A DNA stretch of 5,120 nucleotides from Bacillota bacterium (GTDB lineage Bacteria; Bacillota; Clostridia; Lachnospirales; Lachnospiraceae), in assembly GCA_023435505.1 (NCBI GenBank), contig JAEYRR010000285.1, positions 1 through 5,120 on the forward strand, read 5' to 3'. A program made the translations under genes and the position numbers. The notes under the pieces are model-generated. The model was not told the origin of the DNA. It did no database searches and saw only the letters and a program-made list of their open reading frames with translations. Below, piece by piece: positions 1 to 5,105 of this stretch (position 1 is its first letter; every line of letters begins with the position of its first letter).

Positions 1-587
1 ACTAAGAATCTGGTGCCTAACTGAGCTCCGGAAGCACCTAACATCATGACAGCTGCCAGCCCTCTTCCATCTCCAATACCTCCTGCAGCAATTACAGGAA
101 TATCTACCTGATCTGCCACCTGTGGTATCAGTGCCATAGTTGTCAGTTCTCCAATATGTCCTCCAGATTCACACCCTTCTGCAACAACTGCATCTGCACC
201 GTATCGCTGCATCCTCTTTGCAAGTGCTACACTGGCCACTACCGGAATCACCTTAATTCCGGCTGCCTTCCAGGCAGGAATGTACTTTTCAGGGTTACCA
301 GCTCCTGTAGTAACAACAGCTATCTTCTCCTCCACTGCTACCTCAGCTAATTCTTCAGCATAGGGGCTTAGGAGCATGATGTTAAGACCAAAGGGACGAT
401 CTGTTAATTCCTTTGCCTGACGAATCTCTTGACGAATCACCTTACCTGGTGCATTCCCCCCTGCTATAATCCCTAAACCTCCTGCATTAGAGACAGCGGC
501 GGCTAGATTATGTTCTGCCACCCAGGCCATACCCCCTTGAAGAATCGGGTACTTAATCCCTAATAAATCACATAAATCTGTTTTCAT
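1..587 (-). CDS. fabK: Enoyl-ACP reductase II (FabK), 3' part missing
   Basis: FMN-dependent enoyl-acyl carrier protein reductase of the nitronate monooxygenase/FabK TIM-barrel family, which performs the last reduction of each type II fatty-acid elongation cycle in the cytoplasm. Visible: the N-terminus MKTDLCDLLGIKYPILQGGM, the AGGLGIIAGG flavin-phosphate region (about residues 35-44), the segment DRPFGLNIML (63-72), ESGGHIGELTT with a His at residue 144 (the position of the catalytic His in the pneumococcal enzyme), and the glycine-rich AAGGIGDGRG (167-176). Only 195 complete codons of a roughly 310-320 residue family lie in the window; the gene runs off the left edge. The ATG at 587 follows the acp stop by 3 bases, and its Shine-Dalgarno GAGG lies inside the last acp codons, suggesting coupled translation. 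Other nitronate monooxygenase-like enzymes are related, but the ACP neighbour and the His144 context favour FabK strongly. Confidence 0.93.
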   Translation of the reverse strand, partial: MKTDLCDLLGIKYPILQGGMAWVAEHNLAAAVSNAGGLGIIAGGNAPGKVIRQEIRQAKELTDRPFGLNIMLLSPYAEELAEVAVEEKIAVVTTGAGNPEKYIPAWKAAGIKVIPVVASVALAKRMQRYGADAVVAEGCESGGHIGELTTMALIPQVADQVDIPVIAAGGIGDGRGLAAVMMLGASGAQLGTRFL

Positions 588-590
588 GTT

Positions 591-821
591 CTATTCCTCA
601 ACGCCTTTTGATTTTAGGTACTCCATAATGTCATTAACAGTCTTTATATCTACCAGATCATCGGAAGGGATCTCAATATTATATTCTTCCTCCAAAGCCA
701 TAATAAACTCAAATACATCTAGACTGTCGGCTCCCAAATCCTCCTTTAATCTAGTGGTTTTTGTGATTTCTCCTGATACATTAAGACTTTCTCTTATCAT
801 TTCTATCAATCTTTCTAACAT
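591..821 (-). CDS. acpP: Acyl carrier protein
   Basis: A 76-residue acidic four-helix protein that carries the growing acyl chain of type II fatty-acid synthesis on a 4'-phosphopantetheine arm. The attachment motif is LGADSLDVFEF, with the modified Ser at residue 33. It is followed by the acidic recognition helix MALEEEYNIEIPSDD (about 41-55) and the closing helix TVNDIMEYLKSKG. Length and motif order are typical. The ATG at 821 has AGGAG at 830-834, 8 bases upstream. The gene starts 17 bases after the stop of the small membrane protein gene and ends 3 bases before fabK, so it is surely co-transcribed with fabK and probably with the sigma factor gene. No terminator or convincing promoter is visible in the 17-base gap. 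The family assignment is secure. That it serves FabK rather than a special pathway is inferred from adjacency. Confidence 0.95.
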   Translation of the reverse strand: MLERLIEMIRESLNVSGEITKTTRLKEDLGADSLDVFEFIMALEEEYNIEIPSDDLVDIKTVNDIMEYLKSKGVEE

Positions 822-838
822 CTTACATTCTCCTCTTC

Positions 839-1093
839 TTACATGACTATTTTTACTTGTTTTCTCTTTTTGGTAATAAGAGCGATTACACTAAATGCTA
901 AAGCAATTAAAGCGAAGATCCCCATTGTGATGGTAATTATCTTTTTTATGTTGTTACGTATTGCATAAACCATGCCCATCAAACGGTTTTTTATTCGCAA
1001 TCCTAAACCTTCTATATCCTGTTCAACCCGGTCATCTTCAAAGCTTCCCAGTTCCAGTTCACCGAATATATCGATGAGGTAACGATCATTCAT
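839..1093 (-). CDS. Small single-pass membrane protein, possible sigma-factor partner
   Basis: An 84-residue protein that I do not recognise as a named family. The first half is soluble and acidic (ELELGSFEDDRVEQDIEGLG, about residues 12-31), then a basic stretch (RIKNR to NNIKK, 33-51), one hydrophobic membrane segment (about 53-74, ITITMGIFALIALAFSVIAL) and a basic tail KKRKQVK. Positive charge on both sides leaves the orientation undecided. The chosen ATG at 1093 lies 2 bases after the sigma factor stop and has AAAGGAG (1102-1108) 8 bases upstream, inside the end of the sigma gene. An in-frame GTG at 1102 would add three residues but overlaps that ribosome site. Anti-sigma factors often follow ECF sigma genes and are single-pass membrane proteins, so a minimal anti-sigma role is possible. 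No zinc-binding HxxxCxxC motif is present, so this rests on position and topology only. Confidence 0.75.
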   Translation of the reverse strand: MNDRYLIDIFGELELGSFEDDRVEQDIEGLGLRIKNRLMGMVYAIRNNIKKIITITMGIFALIALAFSVIALITKKRKQVKIVM

Positions 1094-1095
1094 TC

Positions 1096-1653
1096 CTACC
1101 ACTCCTTTCCCATCTCTTTTCGAATAGTGACACGCAGCCTTGAAAGCTTACTATCCACTGCGTTTACTGTAGAAGACATTCTTTTTGCAATCTGTTTGGA
1201 CGACTGCATGTAAAAATACTTCCGAATTAAAAGCTCTCTATCCTTTGCATTAAGTTTCTGCAAGAATAGTTGCAGTCTCTTAACGTCTTCCTTTAGGACA
1301 ATGGTATCCTCTAAGGATTTATCTCCCATGATATAGTCTACTGCAGCCTCAGGATAATCCAGGGCAATTAAATCCCGTTCCTTTCTGGACACATCCCTTA
1401 ACCGATTCACAGCCGTATTTCTGGCAATGACCTTTATATAGGTCTTTAACGATGCCTTTGATAAATCATAATGCTCTATATTCTTCCATATCTTCATGTA
1501 GGTATCATTGAGGCACTCTTCTGCATCTCGAAGATTGTGACCTAATATTGTATGAATAATATAGAGAATCAGCTTTTCGTATTTTCTAGCTAATGTAATA
1601 AGACCAGTTTCTTCTCTATCCAAAAGCAGTTCCACAATTTCCTGATCAGTCAA
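1096..1653 (-). CDS. ECF-type RNA polymerase sigma factor (TTG start)
   Basis: A 185-residue sigma-70 family protein of the ECF group, which redirects core RNA polymerase to a small set of promoters. Region 2 spans about residues 18-88, with the core-binding DAEECLNDTYMKIWKNI (43-59) and the -10-recognition helix TYIKVIARNTAVNRLR (71-86). A linker of about 35 residues leads to region 4 (about 122-178), whose helix-turn-helix is ELLIRKYFYMQSSKQIAKRM followed by the recognition helix TVNAVDSKLSRLR. Regions 1.1 and 3 are absent and the length is normal for the group. The start codon is TTG at 1653, set 7 bases after a full AAAGGAGG; no ATG fits. Its stop lies 2 bases before the small membrane protein gene, with acp and fabK after that. 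It therefore heads a fatty-acid synthesis operon, which suggests control of envelope lipid genes or simply autoregulation with a passenger operon. The ECF subgroup was not determined. Confidence 0.92.
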   Translation of the reverse strand: MTDQEIVELLLDREETGLITLARKYEKLILYIIHTILGHNLRDAEECLNDTYMKIWKNIEHYDLSKASLKTYIKVIARNTAVNRLRDVSRKERDLIALDYPEAAVDYIMGDKSLEDTIVLKEDVKRLQLFLQKLNAKDRELLIRKYFYMQSSKQIAKRMSSTVNAVDSKLSRLRVTIRKEMGKEW

Positions 1654-1660
1654 AATTATA

Positions 1661-1668
1661 CCTCCTTT
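1661..1668 (-). promoter_or_regulatory. Strong Shine-Dalgarno site that fixes the TTG start of the sigma gene
   Basis: On the minus strand this reads AAAGGAGG, a near-complete anti-16S complement, 7 bases before the TTG at 1653. It is the reason for accepting the rare start codon. Confidence 0.85.
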
Positions 1669-1741
1669 ACTTACACATATACTAATACCCCAAGTTTTTT
1701 ACAATCTTGCAGTTTACTTGAAAATATTTCTATTAAAGATT

Positions 1742-1747
1742 ATTATA
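1742..1747 (-). promoter_or_regulatory. Possible -10 box upstream of the sigma operon
   Basis: The minus strand reads TATAAT, about 90 bases before the sigma gene start and downstream of the mrp terminator. The -35 position at 17-18 base spacing (TAGGAT or GTAGGA) is a poor match to TTGACA, so this is a weak call. A second candidate lies nearer the gene: TTGTAA at 1699-1704 with TATATG at 1676-1681, 17 bases apart. It would give a leader of only about 15 bases and could be an autoregulated ECF promoter. The sequence does not decide between them. Confidence 0.3.
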
Positions 1748-1794
1748 ACCTAATCTTTTCCCATATCCTACCTCTTTATCTGATGGGATAGAAT

Positions 1795-1824
1795 AGAAAA
1801 AGCAGGGTACCACTACCCTGCTTT
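1795..1824 (-). terminator. Rho-independent terminator of the DUF134-mrp operon
   Basis: The minus strand forms a perfect 11-base-pair stem, AAAGCAGGGTA paired with TACCCTGCTTT (1814-1824 with 1799-1809), a 4-base loop GTGG, and a T-run that continues past the stem base. It lies 20 bases after the mrp stop. On the plus strand no T-run follows the hairpin, so it acts on minus-strand transcription only. Confidence 0.9.
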
Positions 1825-1843
1825 AGCCCTACCTATGTATCAC

Positions 1844-2686
1844 CTATCGGTCTACCCTATCATCCTCTAAATTCTTCGCTATCTCATCAAACCAATCCCC
1901 GTCTAATAACTCAATCATTCCTTTATCACAGGCTGCTGTAATCTTCGGATCAATTGGTAGTTTAGCAAGAACAGAGAGATTATGTGCCTTTGCAATCTCT
2001 TCAATATGACTGTCTCCAAAAATCTGATAGTCTTTACCATTATCCGGACATCTAAAATAAGACATATTTTCAACGAGTCCAAGAATCGGAATATTCATCA
2101 TCTCTGCCATTTTAACTGCCTTCGCTACAATCATAGAAACCAGTTCCTGTGGTGAGGTGACCACAATAATGCCATCTACGGGAATCGACTGAAATACTGT
2201 AAGAGGTACATCGCCTGTTCCTGGTGGCATATCTATAAACATATAGTCTACGTCTTTCCAAATCACTTCTGACCAAAATTGTTTCACTGTCCCAGCAATA
2301 ATAGGACCTCTCCAAACAACCGGATCTGTATCGTTATCCAATAAAAGATTGATCGACATGATGTCGATGCCAGTCTTACTAGAAACCGGGAAGATTCCCA
2401 TCTCATTACCTGAAGCTTTCTCTGTAACACCAAATGCTTTTGGTATGGAAGGTCCAGTAATATCCGCATCTAAGATAGCAGTATGATAACCTAGACGATT
2501 CATAGCCACTGCAAGCATGGAGGTAACAAGAGATTTTCCAACTCCACCTTTTCCACTGACAACTCCAATCACCTTCTTTACACTGCTCATCTCATGTAGT
2601 TTTTCTGTAAAATCATTCATTTCCTCTTGTCTGCTAGAGCAGTTTTCTGAACAGCTACCACAGTTTTGATTGCATGCTTCACTCAT
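1844..2686 (-). CDS. mrp: Mrp/NBP35-type iron-sulfur cluster carrier P-loop ATPase
   Basis: A 280-residue MinD/Mrp-class cytoplasmic ATPase; family members hold and transfer [4Fe-4S] clusters to apoproteins. The N-terminus carries four cysteines in CX3CX2CX3C spacing (C5, C9, C12, C16), an extra cluster-binding tail resembling NBP35 rather than short Mrp proteins. The deviant Walker A GKGGVGKS sits at 45-52, the switch region DADITGPSIPK at 73-83, and the Walker B-like MFIDMPPGTGD at 149-159. The usual dimer-interface CPxC is altered: VENMSYFRCPDNGK keeps C213, but residue 216 is Asn where Cys is expected. The ATG at 2686 overlaps the DUF134 stop in an ATGA and has AAAGGAG 7 bases upstream, so translation is coupled. 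Family assignment is firm. Whether it carries a cluster in the canonical way is uncertain because of the missing Cys; a reduced role such as delivery to a specific client is possible. Confidence 0.93.
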   Translation of the reverse strand: MSEACNQNCGSCSENCSSRQEEMNDFTEKLHEMSSVKKVIGVVSGKGGVGKSLVTSMLAVAMNRLGYHTAILDADITGPSIPKAFGVTEKASGNEMGIFPVSSKTGIDIMSINLLLDNDTDPVVWRGPIIAGTVKQFWSEVIWKDVDYMFIDMPPGTGDVPLTVFQSIPVDGIIVVTSPQELVSMIVAKAVKMAEMMNIPILGLVENMSYFRCPDNGKDYQIFGDSHIEEIAKAHNLSVLAKLPIDPKITAACDKGMIELLDGDWFDEIAKNLEDDRVDR

Positions 2687-3045
2687 ATATTATCTCCTTT
2701 ACCATTTCTAAGATATCTTCGGCAGCCCCTTCCACAGCCATTACCTTTACCATCGCAAAGTTTAAATTCTCCACCTTGAATCTGCAATACCTTGCCCTGC
2801 ACCAGCGACTGGGCTAATTTTTTTCTAGCCTCATTATAGATCCCCTGCACAGTTGTACGTGCAATGTTCATCTGTCTGGCACATTCCTCTTGTGTAAAAT
2901 TCTCCAAATCGATTAATCTGATCGTCTCATACTCATCAATGGTCATATTAAGATAAGTCTTATCCTCTGACTCCTGATCAAGAGGACCAAATTGACAGTT
3001 CTCTGGTAAACAACACACTCTTCGCCACTTCATCGGTCTTGGCAT
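2683..3045 (-). CDS. DUF134 helix-turn-helix DNA-binding protein
   Basis: A 120-residue predicted DNA-binding protein of family DUF134 (UPF0251). The N-terminus MPRPMKWRRVCCLPENCQFG followed by PLD is the family hallmark. A sigma-70 region-4-like helix-turn-helix spans about residues 50-85 (FTQEECARQMNIARTTVQGI, then YNEARKKLAQ). The tail is cysteine-rich, CDGKGNGCGRGC (C97, C104, C108), besides C11, C12 and C17. The ATG at 3045 was chosen because the family starts at MPRPMKW and AAGGGAG (3053-3059) sits 7 bases upstream. The longer frame from TTG at 3078 would begin a few bases after the predicted transcript start with no room for a ribosome site. The stop overlaps the mrp start. DUF134 genes commonly neighbour Mrp-like ATPases, and a role as local regulator, possibly sensing iron-sulfur status through its cysteines, is inferred rather than shown. 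Confidence 0.9.
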   Translation of the reverse strand: MPRPMKWRRVCCLPENCQFGPLDQESEDKTYLNMTIDEYETIRLIDLENFTQEECARQMNIARTTVQGIYNEARKKLAQSLVQGKVLQIQGGEFKLCDGKGNGCGRGCRRYLRNGKGDNI

Positions 3046-3052
3046 CTCGGAA

Positions 3053-3059
3053 CTCCCTT
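3053..3059 (-). promoter_or_regulatory. Ribosome site fixing the DUF134 start at 3045
   Basis: The minus strand reads AAGGGAG, 7 bases before the ATG at 3045. It supports the shorter reading frame over the TTG at 3078. Confidence 0.75.
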
Positions 3060-3065
3060 CTTTTC

Positions 3066-3077
3066 TGACATATGTCA
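3066..3077. promoter_or_regulatory. Perfect 12-base palindrome in the DUF134 leader, possible operator
   Basis: TGACATATGTCA is a perfect inverted repeat lying about 6 to 17 bases downstream of the predicted transcript start of the DUF134-mrp operon. The minus-strand string TAATTGACATAT, which includes most of it, also covers the -35 box (3108-3119), 38 bases away. A regulator bound here would block initiation or early elongation. DUF134 itself is the obvious candidate, but this is inference. Confidence 0.5.
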
Positions 3078-3088
3078 ATTACATGTAT

Positions 3089-3116
3089 ATTATACCCCCT
3101 TTAGCGTATATGTCAA
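3089..3116 (-). promoter_or_regulatory. Consensus housekeeping promoter of the DUF134-mrp operon
   Basis: The minus strand has TTGACA (3111-3116), a 16-base spacer and TATAAT (3089-3094), both perfect matches to the vegetative sigma consensus. Transcription would start near 3082, leaving a leader of about 37 bases before the ATG at 3045. The -35 box begins 2 bases after the T-run of the preceding terminator. Confidence 0.88.
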
Positions 3117-3118
3117 TT

Positions 3119-3149
3119 AAAAGGCCCGCTAAAACAATCTTTAGCGGGC
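3119..3149 (-). terminator. Rho-independent terminator after the VWA gene
   Basis: The minus strand forms a 10-base-pair stem GCCCGCTAAA / TTTAGCGGGC (3140-3149 with 3124-3133) with a 6-base loop, followed by CTTTT. The T-run is short, but the stem is GC-rich at its base. It lies 9 bases after the VWA stop codon and directly abuts the next promoter. Confidence 0.85.
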
Positions 3150-3158
3150 ACTTTCTTG

Positions 3159-3818
3159 TTAGCTCTTCTTTGTATTCTTTCTGCTGCGATAGTCTTCTTC
3201 TATTTTACTATTCCAATCACTGCCTATTGACTCAGAGGCTCTAAATTTACTTACAGTAGCATTCAGTACTTCATAATTTAGTTTGGTTCCTTCACTGTCA
3301 TGGTTATAATTGGAAGCTCGATCCGCCCTGATTCCAAACTTTTGTGCCTCATTTATGGCATCGATATTGGCTCCTAAAAACAAAAACTCCCACCCATACT
3401 TCTTTTGCTGTCTTTCTACCATATGCTTCACTGTCTCATAATCATATCTATTGCTGGCATTTTCCAGCCCATCTGTCGTAATGATGAACATGGTTTTCTC
3501 TGGCCTGTCTTCTTCCCTAGCATACTTGTGAACATTGCCAATATGATGGATTGCCCCGCCTACGGCATCTAACAGAGCGGTACAGCCTCTGACATAATAC
3601 TCTTTTTCTGTCATAGGCTTTACTTGCTTTAGAGTAATTCTGTCATGCAAGACCTCACACCTATCATCAAATAATACAGTGGAGATAAGAACCTCTCCCT
3701 CCTCGTTCTTCTGCCTTTCCATCATAGAGTTATATCCACCGATGGTATCTGACTCTAACCCTGACATAGAACCACTTCTGTCTAAGATAAATACGATTTC
3801 TGTTAACCCTTTTTTCAT
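3159..3818 (-). CDS. Cytoplasmic VWA (von Willebrand factor A) domain protein
   Basis: A 219-residue stand-alone VWA protein; such domains bind a divalent metal and mediate protein-protein contacts. The MIDAS motif is complete: DRSGS (Asp13, Ser15, Ser17) after strand TEIVFIL, Thr80 in GCTALLDAVGGAI, and Asp116 in MFIITTDGLEN. The later strand and helix WEFLFLGANIDAINEAQKFG (143-162) close the fold, and the tail is polar and basic (RSRKNTKKS). No signal peptide or membrane segment is present, so it acts in the cytoplasm. ATG at 3818 is preferred because TGAGG (3827-3831) is 8 bases upstream; the in-frame ATG at 3824 would be only 2 bases from it. The gene follows the macro domain gene by 88 bases with no terminator between, so co-expression is likely. 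VWA proteins of this type are known beside TerD, phosphatase or kinase genes in other bacteria, but none is seen here. The molecular role is unknown. Confidence 0.9.
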   Translation of the reverse strand: MKKGLTEIVFILDRSGSMSGLESDTIGGYNSMMERQKNEEGEVLISTVLFDDRCEVLHDRITLKQVKPMTEKEYYVRGCTALLDAVGGAIHHIGNVHKYAREEDRPEKTMFIITTDGLENASNRYDYETVKHMVERQQKKYGWEFLFLGANIDAINEAQKFGIRADRASNYNHDSEGTKLNYEVLNATVSKFRASESIGSDWNSKIEEDYRSRKNTKKS

Positions 3819-3826
3819 ATTCATTA

Positions 3827-3831
3827 CCTCA
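3827..3831 (-). promoter_or_regulatory. Ribosome site fixing the VWA start at 3818
   Basis: The minus strand reads TGAGG, 8 bases before the ATG at 3818 but only 2 bases before the upstream ATG at 3824. Confidence 0.65.
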
Positions 3832-3850
3832 TTTCATCTTTGATATGGTC

Positions 3851-3856
3851 ATTATA
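3851..3856 (-). promoter_or_regulatory. Possible -10 box before the VWA gene
   Basis: The minus strand reads TATAAT, 32 bases before the VWA ATG at 3818. The -35 position (ACCATG at 17 bases) does not match the consensus, so this may be a weak internal promoter or chance. The VWA gene may instead rely on read-through from the macro gene. Confidence 0.3.
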
Positions 3857-3906
3857 AGGTAATGAAGAGGTTACATGGTCTCTTTATAAGCGACATTTTC
3901 CACAAG

Positions 3907-4935
3907 CTATTCTCCCAAGATTTGCTGATCATACTGAAACAGGGCCATGTTTATGGTGTAGATGTCATAGACCTCATTACCTATAAAATACTCGATAATC
4001 AAGTCAAATTTACTATTAGGACTTAAGGCCAGGCCTGCTGTACTTAGTAGATCCTTTGTTTCATCCAGATTAAGACGCAAGGCTACAGCCAGCGCTAGGG
4101 CAGTTTTTTTCTTCGGTTTATAGTCATTGTTACAGCGAATCTTTGAAAACAGTTTACGATTTAGATTCGCCTTTTTATAGACTTCTACATCAGTAAGTCC
4201 TTTTGCATCTATCAGTCGAAGGAGCATTTGTTGAAAACTATCCCCTATATTATCCATAACATCATCTAGGCTCCTTGATTTCTCACAAGGTGTCATAGCT
4301 TCCTGGTTAAGACATATGAATGGTTCGTCTATGCCTTCGACATAATCCGTGATCAGTCTTCTCTCCTCATAACGAGAGTAATCTAATCTCCTTTTTTTCT
4401 GCTTTTTTATATAGTTATCATTAATAAACTCTTCAACGCCCTGAAATAGTTTCCCGGATAACTCATAGGAACGTTTATCATATACGACGAGATAAACACT
4501 CATCTCATATTCTAGTAAAAACTGGCTGATACATGAGATGGCGATTTGCAGTGCCTTGTCCTTTGGGAATCCGTAGGTTCCTGTTGAAATTAGCGGAAAG
4601 GCAACTGACTCACACCACTTTTGTCTTGCTAAGGAAAGAGAATTTAAGTAACAGGACTTTACCGTATCATATTCCCCATGATTACCACCTTTCCAGATAG
4701 GCCCTATGGTATGTATGATATACTTTGCAGGGAGTCTAAACCCAGGGGTTATCACTGCCTCACCAGGAAGCAATTCTCCTACTTCACTCCTTGCTTTTAG
4801 TAATTCCTCCTGTCCTGCTGCTTGATAGATAGCACTGTCAACACCTTCTCCTATGGCTACCTTAGGATTTGCTGAATTGACTACCGCGTCCACTTTCATA
4901 TTCGTAATATCGTTTCTGACTATTTGAAATGCCAC
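3907..4935 (-). CDS. Macro domain protein with C-terminal HTH-like domain (GTG start)
   Basis: A 342-residue two-part cytoplasmic protein. Residues 1-170 form a macro domain, a fold that binds ADP-ribose and sometimes hydrolyses ADP-ribosyl or O-acetyl-ADP-ribose esters. Visible are VDAVVNSANPK (15-25), the phosphate loop IGEGVDSAIYQAAG (28-41) with Asp33, KYIIHTIGPIW (71-81) and loop 2 PLISTGTYGFPKD (114-126). The first loop lacks the usual GGGGV run. A basic linker KKQKKRR (177-183) leads to a helical region of about 120 residues (222-342) that resembles an XRE-like helix-turn-helix, including LTDVEVYKKANLNRKLFSKI and the alanine-rich KTALALAVALRLNLDETKDL. GTG at 4935 is chosen because AAGGAGG lies 8 bases upstream and family members start at xAFQIxRNDIT. 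The ATG at 4968 would place that site inside the gene. The VWA gene lies downstream. Substrate, and whether the C-terminus binds nucleic acid, are unknown. Confidence 0.9.
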   Translation of the reverse strand: MAFQIVRNDITNMKVDAVVNSANPKVAIGEGVDSAIYQAAGQEELLKARSEVGELLPGEAVITPGFRLPAKYIIHTIGPIWKGGNHGEYDTVKSCYLNSLSLARQKWCESVAFPLISTGTYGFPKDKALQIAISCISQFLLEYEMSVYLVVYDKRSYELSGKLFQGVEEFINDNYIKKQKKRRLDYSRYEERRLITDYVEGIDEPFICLNQEAMTPCEKSRSLDDVMDNIGDSFQQMLLRLIDAKGLTDVEVYKKANLNRKLFSKIRCNNDYKPKKKTALALAVALRLNLDETKDLLSTAGLALSPNSKFDLIIEYFIGNEVYDIYTINMALFQYDQQILGE

Positions 4936-4943
4936 TCCATACA

Positions 4944-4950
4944 CCTCCTT
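4944..4950 (-). promoter_or_regulatory. Strong ribosome site fixing the GTG start of the macro gene
   Basis: The minus strand reads AAGGAGG, 8 bases before GTG at 4935. It argues against the longer frame from ATG at 4968. Confidence 0.8.
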
Positions 4951-4983
4951 AAGATATGAGGATATCATTCCCTTTTGAGATAA

Positions 4984-5012
4984 AGTATACCATAATGAAC
5001 ATAGTTTTTCTA
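4984..5012 (-). promoter_or_regulatory. Promoter of the macro-VWA genes (extended -10)
   Basis: The minus strand has TAGAAA (5007-5012, 4 of 6 to the -35 consensus), a 17-base spacer and TATACT (4984-4989, 5 of 6), with the extended -10 element TGG directly before it. Transcription would begin near 4977, giving a leader of about 42 bases. A short inverted repeat CATAG-N5-CTATG (5000-5014) overlaps the -35 region. Confidence 0.65.
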
Positions 5013-5041
5013 TGAATCCAGTCGTAATCTCATCCTGTCTA

Positions 5042-5050
5042 TGTTATACT
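5042..5050 (+). promoter_or_regulatory. Extended -10 promoter of the rightward gene
   Basis: TGTTATACT combines the extended element TGn with TATACT (5045-5050), placed about 55 bases before the ATG at 5106. The -35 position near 5022-5027 (TCGTAA) is poor, which an extended -10 can offset. Transcription would begin near 5057. Confidence 0.5.
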
Positions 5051-5105
5051 TGTAAAGGAATACGAGAGCCAGTTCAAACTATTGCTATGGAATGGAGGCG
5101 TATAC

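Noticed and set aside
156..350. Plus-strand open frame of 64 codons
   Set aside because: It lies wholly inside fabK on the opposite strand, has a Cys- and Ser-rich low-plausibility translation, and has no ribosome site.
586..846. Plus-strand open frame of 86 codons
   Set aside because: It is the antisense shadow of the acyl carrier protein gene, whose product is unmistakable on the minus strand.
2112..2469. Two minus-strand open frames of 67 and 61 codons
   Set aside because: They are out-of-frame readings inside the mrp gene, which is intact through this stretch.
3046..3078. N-terminal extension of the DUF134 protein from TTG at 3078
   Set aside because: It would begin about 4 bases after the predicted transcript start with no ribosome site, and family members start at the MPRPxKW motif.
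3862..3886. Short inverted repeat AAGAG/CTCTT between the macro and VWA genes as a terminator
   Set aside because: The stem is only about 5-6 base pairs with a 10-base loop and has no T-run on the minus strand.
4936..4968. N-terminal extension of the macro protein from ATG at 4968
   Set aside because: The strong AAGGAGG site lies inside this stretch, and the macro domain begins right after the GTG at 4935.
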